From: Chitinophaga pinensis
Lineage (GTDB): Bacteria > Bacteroidota > Bacteroidia > UKL13-3
Assembly (NCBI GenBank): GCA_945898275.1
Contig: CAMDHZ010000001.1
Span: 181,294-245,293 of the forward strand
Length of the DNA: 64,000 nt
Direction of reading: 5' to 3'
A program made the position numbers and the translations under genes. Numbering within the stretch: position 1 is the first letter of the stretch; every line of letters begins with the position of its first letter. Positions 54,807-63,977 of this stretch are shown here, one piece after another. The notes beneath the pieces are model-generated. The model made no database searches and was not told where the DNA came from. It was given only the letters and a program-made list of their open reading frames with translations.

Positions 54807-56174
54807 ATGAAAACACAAAATAACAATAAAACCTTCAAATACCTTGGCATTGCCGTGGTAATCCTTATCATCATTGCAATCGTAGGAAAAAAAGCAGGAT
54901 GGATTGGTAAAGTGGATGGTATTAAGGTATTGGTTGCTAAAACTGAACTGAAAACAATTGTAGAAACTGTTTCAGCAAATGGCCGGGTTCAACCAGAAAA
55001 AGAGGTGAAAATTAGCTCAGATGTGAGTGGAGAAATTCGCGAATTATATGTAAAAGAAGGAGATTCAGTAGTGGCAGGACAGTTACTTGCGCGTATCGAC
55101 CCAGAGTTATACCAAAGTGCACTTGATCGTTCAGATGCTTCTTTAAATAATATCAGAGCAAATTTAGCAAATGCTAAAGCTAGGCTTGCTCAGGCAGAGG
55201 CTAGGTTTAACGAAATTAAGAGTGCCTTTGATAGGAATGAAAAAATGTATGCCCAAAAGTTAATTTCTGATGGAGAATTTGAAACAGCCAAAAGCACTTT
55301 CTTAAATGCTAAATCAGAGGTTGAAGCTGGCAAACAAAGTGTTTTGGCGGCAGAGTATAATGTAAAAAGTTTCGAGGCAAGCGTAAAAGAATCAAAGAAA
55401 AATTTAGACCGAACCTTAATATATGCACCAGTTAATGGAATTGTGTCTAAGCTAAGTGTAGAAAAAGGGGAGCGTGTAGTGGGTACCTCGCAAATGGCGG
55501 GAACAGAAATGATGCGCATTGCTAACCTTAACGATATGGAAGTTAGCGTTGATGTAAATGAAAATGATATTGTAAAAGTTGGACTTGCAGACACGACATT
55601 AATTGAGGTAGATGCATATCCTGGTAGAAAATTCCGAGGAATTGTGACAGAAATTGCAAATAGCGCAAGTACAACTTTAGCCACTACAAGTGACCAGGTA
55701 ACCAATTTTGTGGTTAAAATTAGAATTCTAAGAAGTTCGTATGAGGATTTGACTAAGAAATTTGGAAAAAGAAAATCAGTTTTCCGCCCTGGGATGAGTG
55801 CTAGTGTAGAAATTATGACAGAAAGCGTAAACAATGTATTAGCCGTTCCAATTGAGGCAGTTACCATTCGTGTTGCCTCAGATTTGGATACAAACAAAAT
55901 AGACACAAAAGAAAATAAAACAGTTTCGGCAAGCGCAGCTAAAGAAGAAGAATTTGAAGTGGTATTTATTAAAACTGGTGAGAAAGCCTCCATCAGAAAA
56001 GTAAAAACGGGCATTCAAGACGACAAGATGATTCAAATATTAGAAGGCTTAAAAGAAGGAGAAGAACTGATTTCTGGTCCATATACAGCGGTTTCAAAAT
56101 TACTAAAGCACAATGACGCTATTGAGGTAGTAAGCAAGGAAGAATTGTTTGAGTCGAAGAAGAAAGACGAGTAA
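54807..56174 (+). CDS. HlyD/MacA-type periplasmic adaptor protein
   Basis: 455 residues. An N-terminal TM helix (about 11-27), lipoyl half-motifs (VSANGRVQPEKEVKIS ... IYAPVNGIVSKLSV), an alpha-hairpin coiled coil (about 100-210), and beta-barrel/membrane-proximal domains near the C-terminus. It bridges an inner-membrane pump to TolC. The usual MacB-type ABC permease or RND pump gene does not follow; the unit ends with a 29-bp-arm palindrome. The pump must be encoded elsewhere or has been lost. Confidence 0.92.
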   Translation: MKTQNNNKTFKYLGIAVVILIIIAIVGKKAGWIGKVDGIKVLVAKTELKTIVETVSANGRVQPEKEVKISSDVSGEIRELYVKEGDSVVAGQLLARIDPELYQSALDRSDASLNNIRANLANAKARLAQAEARFNEIKSAFDRNEKMYAQKLISDGEFETAKSTFLNAKSEVEAGKQSVLAAEYNVKSFEASVKESKKNLDRTLIYAPVNGIVSKLSVEKGERVVGTSQMAGTEMMRIANLNDMEVSVDVNENDIVKVGLADTTLIEVDAYPGRKFRGIVTEIANSASTTLATTSDQVTNFVVKIRILRSSYEDLTKKFGKRKSVFRPGMSASVEIMTESVNNVLAVPIEAVTIRVASDLDTNKIDTKENKTVSASAAKEEEFEVVFIKTGEKASIRKVKTGIQDDKMIQILEGLKEGEELISGPYTAVSKLLKHNDAIEVVSKEELFESKKKDE

Positions 56175-56478
56175 AGCCAGTTCAGTTTTCTAAAACTTGT
56201 TATTGAGATTCCTTAATTTGAATTGCGCCAACTAAGTTGGAAATTACATTCATAATTTATATAGGACATTTAATTTTCTAATCATTAAAAAAGCCGCTAA
56301 ATGCGGCTTTTTTAATGATTAGAAAATTAAAGAGTTTTGGTTTGAACCAAAAATCATAGCGCATTACTTGATTGAAAATTAATGTAATATTAATTACGAA
56401 AATCCTTTTTTTATAGTATTTATTCCGTGATTATCTATTTTGATTAAAAAGAAGAACTCGATATTTGAAATATTAAAA
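56175..56478. other. 304-bp intergenic stretch with palindrome and GGTTYRAACC motif
   Basis: No gene is evident. It contains the long palindrome at 56269-56331 and a GGTTTGAACC motif at 56339-56348, 8 bases past the palindrome. The remainder is AT-rich and presumably carries the promoter of the signalling operon that begins at 56479. Confidence 0.6.
56269..56331. terminator. 63-bp near-perfect palindrome, probable terminator
   Basis: Left arm 56269-56297 and right arm 56303-56331 are exact reverse complements over 29 bp, around the loop TAAAT. The G/C core AAGCCGC/GCGGCTT and adjacent T-run look like an intrinsic terminator for the tolC-adaptor unit; the outer arms (CATTA, CTAAT, AAAATTA) extend far beyond what a terminator needs. 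Confidence 0.85.
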
Positions 56479-59400
56479 ATGAAATGTGAAATTGTCTATA
56501 TTGAAGATGATCAAGCTGATTTTCTTGCATTAAAAAGATTACTAAAACCCATATCAAATGAAATTGATTTAATATGGATTAATTCACAAAACTCTTTAAA
56601 CGAATTTAAAGAAAGACAAAATTTACCCTCTATTATCATTTTGGATTATCATTTTCCTGGCAGTGATGCAATAGATATTATTCAATATTTCAGGGGTATA
56701 TCGATAAATTTAGAAATTGTCATGTTGACTTCATTTCAAGAAAACAAATATTTAGACGTTATAAAGAGGCTTGGAGTAAAGTATATTTTCAATAAAAACA
56801 ATTTGGAGGATGTTTTTGAATTTATCTTAGAAAAAAAGGAAATAATAAATAATTATTCTGAATCAACAGATTCTGTTGATTCAAACTTAGAAAAAGAGGT
56901 TAATAATTTAAGAAGGATAGTTTCAGGAGCATTGCAAACTTTTCCGGACCCAATAATCTTCTTAGACCCACAATTAAATATAATTTATAAAAATCTTGCT
57001 TATGATAAATTAGCTAAAACTGAATTTCCGGGGAACACAGAAAATTTTCTTGAGTTAATTCAAGTAAATAGATCTGGAATTCAAGAGAAAATTAATGCTA
57101 CAAATTTAGACCATAGCCAAAACTTGTTAATTCAAATTGAAGGTAAATATGACAATAATTTATCGATTGAAATTGTCTGTTCATTTATACCAAAGGATAC
57201 TGGATATTACTGCCTGCATTTAAAAAATTATACCATTTTAGAAAGAACAAACAGAAATTCAGAACAAACTTTTTCTTTTAATAAACTTATACCAAAATAT
57301 ATATCCAATGAATTAGCCATTAATGCTAATGCCCAAATACTAATAAATCAAAATTTTGAAATTATTGAATTCAATAATCATGCCTCAAATCTATATTTTA
57401 ATAACCTTAAGATAGGTGAAAGTATCTTATCCTATAACAATGATAAAAACGCACACTTAATTTCCCAAAAAATTCAAAATGCTGAAAATAACTTTATTTC
57501 ATTCCCTGTTAGTATAAACAATCTTGTTTTTGAATTATATGCGAACTTAATTTTATCTAATTCAAATTATAGAATATATGCTTTATCCTTTATTCCAATA
57601 AATAGTGAAGCAAAATTTGATAAACTTTATTTTGACCCAATTAAAAATAGTCAATTACTTATTGAAAACTCAGAGAGCATTATATTTCAACTAGATAAAA
57701 ATGGAAATTATATTTATTTAAGTGAAAGTTTTGAGAGCATTACAGGATTTTCAATTCAAGGTACTCTCAACAAACCTATAGGAATTCCCCAAGATCCTGA
57801 AGTTCAAGAACATTTTAAAATTGAATTTAATAAACTAAAAGTTAGTGAAATAAAAGAGGCTACAGGTTATTCAGCTATAAAAACACAGGATAATGAAACA
57901 AAGCATTTACGTTACCGTATGGAATCAATTATAGATATTCATGGTAATTTTATAGGTATTAGTGGGGTTTACACAGATGTAACAGATACTTTTAGAATCT
58001 CAAAAACCCTTAAAAAGACTGAAGAGTATTTAAATCAAATTATTAATAATGTCAATGAACTAATATTCGTTGTTGATAATAAAACCAGAATTACTTTTTC
58101 AACCCCCAGTAGTCTTAAAATTACAGGCTATACAATTGAGGAATTGCAAGAACAAAGGTTTATAGATTTTATCCATCCCCAGGATTACAAAAACTTAATC
58201 AAATTCTTAAAAACAGGTATTTCTAAAACCATTTTACAGGAAAAAAAAGATATCATTACGATTCGGTTCAAAAAGAAAAATGGGGAGTACACCTATTTAG
58301 AAACATTTATAAAGAAGGTAGAAACTAGTAGTAACAAAAAAATAAAATACATTGGAACTTCTAGAAGTGTAGATGAAAAAATTGCTGCAGATTTAAAGTT
58401 AAAAGAAGCGAAAAAATACTTGGAGATAAGCACGCAAATCCAAAAAATATACATAGAAACTAAAGATATTAGCAAAACTTTTGGAATCCTGTTAAATAGC
58501 ATATTGGTTGATACGAAGAGTGATTTTGGTTTTATTTGTGAGGTGTTTTTTGATGAAAAAGGCATTCCTTTTATGCGTTCAAATGCACTTACTAATATTG
58601 CATGGGATCAAGCCTCAAAAGAATTTTACGAAAAACATGCTAAGAAAGGTGTTGAATTTAGAAATTTAAATACCCTATTTGGTAGGGTATTGTTAGAGAA
58701 AAAACTTTTTATAAGTAATGATGCTATAAACGATCCTTATTCAGGCGGAACACCTCCTGGCCATCCAATTATAAAAACCTTTGTTGGCATTCCTATTTTT
58801 AAGAATGAAGAGATGGTGTCTGTTTTAGGATTAGCTAATAATTTGGACGGATATTCTATTGAACTGGTGACTAAAATTGAACCTCTCTTAGGAAATATTG
58901 GAAGTATTATAGAGCAAAATAAAATTGAATTAGAAATTGAATCTACCCAAATTGAATTAGCAAAAAGTGAAGCCCAGATTAAGGCTATTCTAACCTCTAT
59001 TGAGGATATTGTTTTTGAGATTAATGAAGAATTGGTAATAACCAATGTTTGGGCTAAAGATCCAGAGAAACTCATAATACCCAAACCCCAATACTTCAAT
59101 CAAAAATTTGAGGTGTTAGTTGATAAATTTCCTTTTCTATTAGCCATATACAATATCTTGTTGGAGGTGGTTGAAGATGGAATTGAAAGGGATTTTGAAT
59201 ATTCATTGTATAAAAGTAATATCAAGATTTGGAATAAGGCCCGAATTTTTGTACTAACACATGAGCCAAAAAAATTCTACTGCTTGCAAATTAGTGATAT
59301 AACTGATACCAAAATGGCTGAAGAAAATTTGAAGCAAAACTTGATTCATGCAAACGAACTGTCAGAATTAAAAAGCAGATTTGTGACTCTCACTTCACAT

Positions 59401-60057
59401 GAATTTAGGACTCCATTAACAAGTATAAGCAGCAGTAATGAGCTAATTGCTATGGGCTTAAAAAAATTAAATATCCCAATAAGTGAAAAACTAAACAAAT
59501 ATATTCAAATTATACAATCAGAGGTAAGCCATATGACTGATTTACTTAATGACTTATTGGTTCTTGGGAAAATAGATGCAAATAAAACAGTTGTTAAATG
59601 GGAGGTTATAGACTTAAAAGAAACAATACTGGAAATTATTGATAATTTATTTATAACAAGCAAAATTCCATGTAAGGTTAAACTAGCTTTAAAAGGGCAA
59701 GCTTTTAAAATATCTCTAGACATCAAGTTATTAGAGCACATTTTAATAAACTTATTAAACAACGCCTTTAAATATTCACCAGGTAGACCAGACCCTATTA
59801 TTGAAATTTCTTTTCTCGGTAATTTAGTTGCTTTGGCCGTACAAGATTTTGGGATAGGAATTCCCAAATTGGACCAACCCAAATTATTTGAACAGTTCTT
59901 TAGGGCTAGTAATGTTGGGAAAATCAATGGAGTAGGTTTAGGCTTAGTTATTGTTAAGAACATGGTAGAATTGCTTAAAGGAGATATAAGAATTGAATCT
60001 GAAGAAGGGAAAGGAACCAGAATAGAAATTTCATTAAATAAATCGAATTTGGAATGA
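56479..60057 (+). CDS. hybrid sensor kinase: receiver, four or five PAS, GAF, HisKA, ATPase
   Basis: 1192 residues from the ATG at 56479 (MKCEIVYIEDDQADF); the frame is open to a TTG at 56440. Order: N-terminal receiver with Asp56 (IILDYHFPG); PAS-like units near 150, 280, 395 and 515 (SESFESITGFS, IRFKKKNGEYTYLETFI); GAF near 640-815; a further PAS near 835-950; H-box RFVTLTSHEFRTPLTSIS (His974); ATPase with NLLNNAFKYSPG and GVGLGLVIVKNM. No TM helix, so it is cytoplasmic. Its end overlaps the next kinase by 4 bp. An N-terminal receiver lets an upstream kinase gate it, so it may sit mid-relay. The ligands are unknown. Confidence 0.92.
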   Translation: MKCEIVYIEDDQADFLALKRLLKPISNEIDLIWINSQNSLNEFKERQNLPSIIILDYHFPGSDAIDIIQYFRGISINLEIVMLTSFQENKYLDVIKRLGVKYIFNKNNLEDVFEFILEKKEIINNYSESTDSVDSNLEKEVNNLRRIVSGALQTFPDPIIFLDPQLNIIYKNLAYDKLAKTEFPGNTENFLELIQVNRSGIQEKINATNLDHSQNLLIQIEGKYDNNLSIEIVCSFIPKDTGYYCLHLKNYTILERTNRNSEQTFSFNKLIPKYISNELAINANAQILINQNFEIIEFNNHASNLYFNNLKIGESILSYNNDKNAHLISQKIQNAENNFISFPVSINNLVFELYANLILSNSNYRIYALSFIPINSEAKFDKLYFDPIKNSQLLIENSESIIFQLDKNGNYIYLSESFESITGFSIQGTLNKPIGIPQDPEVQEHFKIEFNKLKVSEIKEATGYSAIKTQDNETKHLRYRMESIIDIHGNFIGISGVYTDVTDTFRISKTLKKTEEYLNQIINNVNELIFVVDNKTRITFSTPSSLKITGYTIEELQEQRFIDFIHPQDYKNLIKFLKTGISKTILQEKKDIITIRFKKKNGEYTYLETFIKKVETSSNKKIKYIGTSRSVDEKIAADLKLKEAKKYLEISTQIQKIYIETKDISKTFGILLNSILVDTKSDFGFICEVFFDEKGIPFMRSNALTNIAWDQASKEFYEKHAKKGVEFRNLNTLFGRVLLEKKLFISNDAINDPYSGGTPPGHPIIKTFVGIPIFKNEEMVSVLGLANNLDGYSIELVTKIEPLLGNIGSIIEQNKIELEIESTQIELAKSEAQIKAILTSIEDIVFEINEELVITNVWAKDPEKLIIPKPQYFNQKFEVLVDKFPFLLAIYNILLEVVEDGIERDFEYSLYKSNIKIWNKARIFVLTHEPKKFYCLQISDITDTKMAEENLKQNLIHANELSELKSRFVTLTSHEFRTPLTSISSSNELIAMGLKKLNIPISEKLNKYIQIIQSEVSHMTDLLNDLLVLGKIDANKTVVKWEVIDLKETILEIIDNLFITSKIPCKVKLALKGQAFKISLDIKLLEHILINLLNNAFKYSPGRPDPIIEISFLGNLVALAVQDFGIGIPKLDQPKLFEQFFRASNVGKINGVGLGLVIVKNMVELLKGDIRIESEEGKGTRIEISLNKSNLE

Positions 60058-61127
60058 AGAAAATACTAGTAATAGAGGATGAAGACAACATCAGAGAAAA
60101 CATCTTTGATACACTTACTTTAAATGGATATGATACTTTTACCTCAAAGAATGGAATTGAGGGGGTTAATTTAGCAAAACAAATTACTCCCGATCTAATT
60201 CTTTGCGACATAATGATGCCACAAATGGATGGATATGAAGTATTGAAAAAAATTAAAAGTGATGAAAAATCTTTGCTTATACCCTTTGTTTTTATTTCTG
60301 CGAAAAGTAATCATGACGATATAAGAAATGGAATGAATTTAGGTGCGGATGATTATTTAATAAAACCTTTTTTGCTTCAGGATTTGATAAATATGGTTGA
60401 GTCGAAACTGGCAGACGCGGATAGAAAGAAAAAAAACTATTTTGATAAGCAGCAAGATTTAATTGAGCAATATGGATTAATTCAAATGCATGAACTTAAT
60501 ACGCCAATGAATGGAATATTAACCTCAATTACATTGCTTCAGGAAATGGGCCAAGATTATTCAGCGGATGCTGCAGAACTCTTACAAATTATTAATCTTT
60601 CTAGTAAACGCTTGCATCGCTCACTTTCAAATATCTTTTTTTACAAACAATTAAAAGAGGAAAAATATACTTTTTTTCCAGAAGTTGTAAGACAAACAAG
60701 CATAGGTGTTACATTAAACAACATTGCTAAAAATTACAGCAGAATTGATGATTTAATATACACACATGAAGAAGATAGTATTCAGTTTGACAGAAAATTG
60801 TTAATATCGATTATAACAGAATTAGTAGACAATGCATTTAAATTCACTCAAGAAAAAGATCAGATATTTTTTAGTTTGAGTAAAATCAAGGATGCGAATC
60901 AATTAAGGCTTTATCACATTAATAGAAATAATTTTGAGAGTAAAGAATTTGAAGATGTAAGGCCCTATTCGCAATTTAGGAAAGAGAGTCTTGAACAAGC
61001 TGGTATTGGATTAGGTTTATCGATAGTTAAACTTATTGCAGGCCAATATAAATTGAAACTAAGCTTTGAAATAGATCTAGATAAAAATGCTGTTTTTACC
61101 TTAATAATTCCTGAAAATACTAATTGA
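60054..61127 (+). CDS. receiver-histidine kinase fusion
   Basis: 357 residues. Receiver with EDED (8-11), Asp52 (LILCDIMMPQMDG), switch Ser (VFISAKS) and Lys (YLIKPF), then a HisKA domain with H-box LIQMHELNTPMNGILTS (His146) and an ATPase domain: N-box ELVDNAFKFT and G2 GIGLGLSIVK. The G1 (DxGxG) position is not recognisable: YHINRNNFESKEF stands in its place, so ATP binding may be altered. It is translationally coupled to the large kinase (4-bp overlap). It could be a phosphotransfer scaffold rather than an active kinase. Confidence 0.88.
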   Translation: MKKILVIEDEDNIRENIFDTLTLNGYDTFTSKNGIEGVNLAKQITPDLILCDIMMPQMDGYEVLKKIKSDEKSLLIPFVFISAKSNHDDIRNGMNLGADDYLIKPFLLQDLINMVESKLADADRKKKNYFDKQQDLIEQYGLIQMHELNTPMNGILTSITLLQEMGQDYSADAAELLQIINLSSKRLHRSLSNIFFYKQLKEEKYTFFPEVVRQTSIGVTLNNIAKNYSRIDDLIYTHEEDSIQFDRKLLISIITELVDNAFKFTQEKDQIFFSLSKIKDANQLRLYHINRNNFESKEFEDVRPYSQFRKESLEQAGIGLGLSIVKLIAGQYKLKLSFEIDLDKNAVFTLIIPENTN

Positions 61128-61157
61128 GCAAAACTAACCTTAATGATATTTGGTTAA

Positions 61158-61571
61158 ATGAAAATTCTACCAAAACAACGAGGTCTTTTACTATTTTCAA
61201 TTGACTGTAGCAAAATCTTAAATAAATTAATTCTTAAATCTAACTATGAAATTTGGTTTTTACCTTTTAGCGACATTTCTATTTTTCAAATAAATCTAAA
61301 TTTAGCTATAGCTAGTATATATGTAGACAATAAAAGATTTTGGTTCACATTTACACATTCGGAAAAGCGTTTGCTCTTAGAACTTCTTGATAAAAACAAT
61401 TACAAAAAGGTAAGTCAATTCTATTATGCAAAACTTGAAGATTGCTTATATATTGATGAAAAAACATGTGAGCTGGTTTTAAAAAATGGTTTTTCAATTA
61501 AGAATATCTATAGAACCAAATTAATTATGGGTCAAATAAACTTTTCTATCAAAAATCAAATCACCAAATAG
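61158..61571 (+). CDS. small LytTR-like putative DNA-binding protein
   Basis: 137 residues with no receiver domain. The C-terminal ~95 residues follow the LytTR pattern: LPFSDISIFQINLNLA, KRFWFTFTHSEKRLLELL-type strand/helix, then NNYKKVSQFYYAKLEDCLYID and LVLKNGFSIKNIYRTK (compare F-RVHRSYIVN---I...LKDG---PVSR). The match is clear in layout but weak in identity. Together with the lone receiver two genes downstream it could reconstitute a split response regulator. It starts 30 bp after the kinase stop. Confidence 0.6.
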   Translation: MKILPKQRGLLLFSIDCSKILNKLILKSNYEIWFLPFSDISIFQINLNLAIASIYVDNKRFWFTFTHSEKRLLLELLDKNNYKKVSQFYYAKLEDCLYIDEKTCELVLKNGFSIKNIYRTKLIMGQINFSIKNQITK

Positions 61572-61577
61572 AATCTT

Positions 61578-62330
61578 ATGAAAGATACCATATTAATTGT
61601 AGAAGATGACCCCAACATAAGATTTACCATTTGTGAAATGCTAGACCTAGAAGGGTATAAAACTATGCAGGCAGCAAATGGAGAAGAAGCGTTAATTTTA
61701 ATCAAATCTAAAAAAGTTAATTTAATAATTTCTGATTGGATGATGCCAAAAATGGATGGTATAAATCTTTTAACCACTTTAAAAAAGTCTAAGTTAACTT
61801 ACACCATTCCATTTATCATAGTTACAGCTAAACCAATGATTGAGGACAAAATAGTGGCATTGGAATTGGGTGCAGATGATTTCTTGGTAAAACCTTTTTC
61901 AGCGAAAGAATTATATCTACGGTGTAAGAACAAACTTAGCCTCCAGAAAAATAAATTAAGCGAAGAGTTAATTAGTGAATTAACTGAAGACCAAATTCAA
62001 ACTAAAGACCACTTATTTCTGATAGAACTAAAAAAATATATTGGCAAACAATATTCAAACGAGCACCTAAACCTTAAACAAATGGCAGATTATTTCATAA
62101 TGGGAACAAGTAATTTTCAGAAATATGTAAAGAAACTTACGGGTAAATCCGTTTTTAAAATTGTATTTGAGCAACGATTAATAAAAGCACATGAATTAAT
62201 ATTAGAAAAGAAGTTATCGATTAATGAAATCGCTAACATTTGTGGCTTCAAAAACACCTACTATTTGACAAAAAAATACAAAGAACATTTTGGAAACCTT
62301 CCTTCGAAAACTATGAAAAACAATGAATAA
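61578..62330 (+). CDS. response regulator with AraC-type DNA-binding domain
   Basis: 250 residues. Receiver with EDD (9-11), Asp53 (IISDWMMPKMDG), switch Thr (IIVTAKP) and Lys (FLVKPFS). The C-terminal AraC-type double HTH is at about 150-248 (LNLKQMADYFIMGTSNFQKYVKKLTG ... LSINEIANICGFKNTYYLTKKYKEHFG). It resembles the C-terminal output of Bacteroides hybrid two-component regulators, here as a separate protein. It overlaps the following receiver by 8 bp. Confidence 0.92.
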   Translation: MKDTILIVEDDPNIRFTICEMLDLEGYKTMQAANGEEALILIKSKKVNLIISDWMMPKMDGINLLTTLKKSKLTYTIPFIIVTAKPMIEDKIVALELGADDFLVKPFSAKELYLRCKNKLSLQKNKLSEELISELTEDQIQTKDHLFLIELKKYIGKQYSNEHLNLKQMADYFIMGTSNFQKYVKKLTGKSVFKIVFEQRLIKAHELILEKKLSINEIANICGFKNTYYLTKKYKEHFGNLPSKTMKNNE

Positions 62331-62700
62331 AAGGGTATTAGCAATAGATGATGAAAGAATGAATCTATTAATATTAAAAAACGTGTTGAAAAACTTTGAT
62401 TTAACCCTAATAACAGCTGAATCAGGGAAGCTAGGTATAGATTATCACAGAGAAAACAAGTTCGATCTAATATTAACCGACTACAATATGCCTTCATTGA
62501 ATGGGGTACAAACCTCGAGCATTATTCGAGAAAATGACAAAAGTAAAAATATGTACACGCCGATCATTTTGATTACAGCAATAGAAACAAAAAGCATATT
62601 GGAATGGAAAGAATATTCATTTGATGAAGTATTATTTAAACCTATTGATATAGATTTGCTAAAGGCTGTTGTCAAACAATATTTGTACGAAGGCAATTAG
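62323..62700 (+). CDS. single-domain response regulator
   Basis: 125 residues, receiver only: DDER (9-12), Asp53 (LILTDYNMPSLNG), switch Thr (IILITAIE) and Lys (EVLFKPIDI). Last of the five signalling genes. Probably a phosphate sink or shuttle between the two kinases and the DNA-binding proteins. The stop overlaps the convergent DUF3050 gene by 4 bp. Confidence 0.9.
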   Translation: MNKRVLAIDDERMNLLILKNVLKNFDLTLITAESGKLGIDYHRENKFDLILTDYNMPSLNGVQTSSIIRENDKSKNMYTPIILITAIETKSILEWKEYSFDEVLFKPIDIDLLKAVVKQYLYEGN

Positions 62701-63491
62701 TTCGCTAACATTTTACTATTATTATTTTTTAACGCCAAATGGATATAATCCCATAATTCTATCCTACGATTTAAAGCTTTTATAGCTTCGAAAGTAGCCT
62801 CCTCCCATAGACTTGAATTATGACCACATACATTTATAAGCATTTTTTCTGCCATAAATTTATGCAAACCACCATCCAGCTCAATATGTCTTTTGAGATA
62901 ATACAAAAACTTACTTAATTGACCTGGGTTACCTTCATTTAAATTTTGAACCAATTGATAAAACATATTTGGTATTATATCTTCCCTTCCATAAGTAAAA
63001 ACAGCTACTTTAATATGCAATTCAGAAGAATAAACAACCTTAAAGGTATAGTTAACAAAATCTATAATTGCTTTGGGTGCGTTTATACATTTAAAAGACC
63101 AATCGAAATCATTTGTAAGTTTTAATTGTCTAATAAAAGCCCGCATTTGATTTGTTGAGGCGCCGACTTCCTCCATTGCTGATAGATACATTTCAAAATG
63201 ACTTGTTCTATTACCTAATTCATCAATGTCAGACTCTTCCCCTAAAACAATATCATTAATTAAAAAACGATTTTCTGGCGAGGACACTGGAAACCAAGGA
63301 AGCTTGTTAGAAGTAAATTCAAATTGTAGGGATTTCAATAGTGACATAAAATCCCAAACAGCAAAAACATGGCTATTCATAAAGAGCTTTATATCTTCAA
63401 TATTATTAATTGAAGAATAAAGTTGATGATTAATAAGTTTTCTTTGATAAGGTTCGATTCGAAACTTCAATTCTTGGAGTAGCTTTTCCAC
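62697..63491 (-). CDS. DUF3050 family protein (haem-oxygenase-like fold)
   Basis: 264 residues, GTG start at 63491. It has the family's HVFAVWDFMSLLKSLQ, PWFPVSSPENRFLINDIVLGEESD and YLKRHIELDGGLHKFMAEKML segments. Several His and Glu residues could bind metal (HVFAVWD, EESD, RHIELD), as in haem-oxygenase-like di-metal oxidases, but no activity is established that I know of. It converges tail-to-tail with the signalling operon. Confidence 0.88.
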   Translation of the reverse strand: MEKLLQELKFRIEPYQRKLINHQLYSSINNIEDIKLFMNSHVFAVWDFMSLLKSLQFEFTSNKLPWFPVSSPENRFLINDIVLGEESDIDELGNRTSHFEMYLSAMEEVGASTNQMRAFIRQLKLTNDFDWSFKCINAPKAIIDFVNYTFKVVYSSELHIKVAVFTYGREDIIPNMFYQLVQNLNEGNPGQLSKFLYYLKRHIELDGGLHKFMAEKMLINVCGHNSSLWEEATFEAIKALNRRIELWDYIHLALKNNNSKMLAN

Positions 63492-63825
63492 AGTGGACTG
63501 TAAATTTATTTAATGATTTATAGTTTGAAATAAATGTAAAGTAAGAAAAAAAAATTTACCAATTAATAACTAACATAATATAAACCATCACTTCAAAATA
63601 AATTTTAATACCTGGTTAAATAATTTTTTAATACTTGACATTAAAGAACACCAAAATTGGAATAAATCATTTAAAACCAACAAGAATAAAAAAGAAATAA
63701 ATATATGTAATAAGGAATATCAATGCTAAAAAATGAAATTTAAAAAAACATTCAAAATATAGATAGTTAAACTGAGAAATTCGGGGCCTAAACTTCCCCT
63801 CGGCCCTTAAATCTTCAAAGTAAGG
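63492..63825. other. AT-rich intergenic spacer before the rRNA operon end
   Basis: Extremely AT-rich, with no plausible reading frame of length and no tRNA. Apart from short A/T runs, the only structure seen is the small inverted repeat GGGCC...GGCCC around 63783-63806. Confidence 0.6.
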
Positions 63826-63858
63826 CAAAAAAAAAGCCTACACAAAAGTGCAGGCTTT
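63826..63858 (-). terminator. terminator of the rRNA operon
   Basis: Stem AGCCTACAC/GTGCAGGCT (63835-63843 and 63848-63856, one mismatch) with loop AAAA and, on the minus strand, a following T-run. It lies just beyond the 5S 3' end. Confidence 0.88.
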
Positions 63859-63865
63859 TAAAGAA

Positions 63866-63977
63866 TCTGGCGACGACATACTTTCCCAGGTATTACCCAA
63901 GTATCATCTGCGCTGATGGGCTTAACTACTCTGTTCGGAAAGGGAAGAGGTGGACACCATCGCTAAAGTCACCAAGA
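63866..63977 (-). rRNA. rrf: 5S ribosomal RNA
   Basis: Read on the minus strand: CTTGGTGACTTTAGCGATGG at the 5' end, CACCTCTTCCC, TTCCGAACAGAGTAGTTAAG, GATGATACTTGGGTAATACC and CGTCGCCAG at the 3' end, pairing with the 5' arm. About 110 nt, as expected. The 23S gene should lie just past the right edge. Ends are approximate to a few bases. Confidence 0.95.

Noticed and set aside
55190..56014. 274-codon minus-strand frame opposite the efflux adaptor
   Set aside because: The plus frame is a complete HlyD/MacA protein; the antisense frame has no recognisable domains and low-complexity Ser/Val composition.
59505..59963. 152-codon minus-strand frame opposite the kinase ATPase domain
   Set aside because: The plus strand encodes a clear HisKA/ATPase region; the reverse frame has no family signal.
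56479..62700. Classic single-chain hybrid two-component system of Bacteroides type
   Set aside because: The AraC output is a separate protein and there is no periplasmic sensor region, so the label does not fit.
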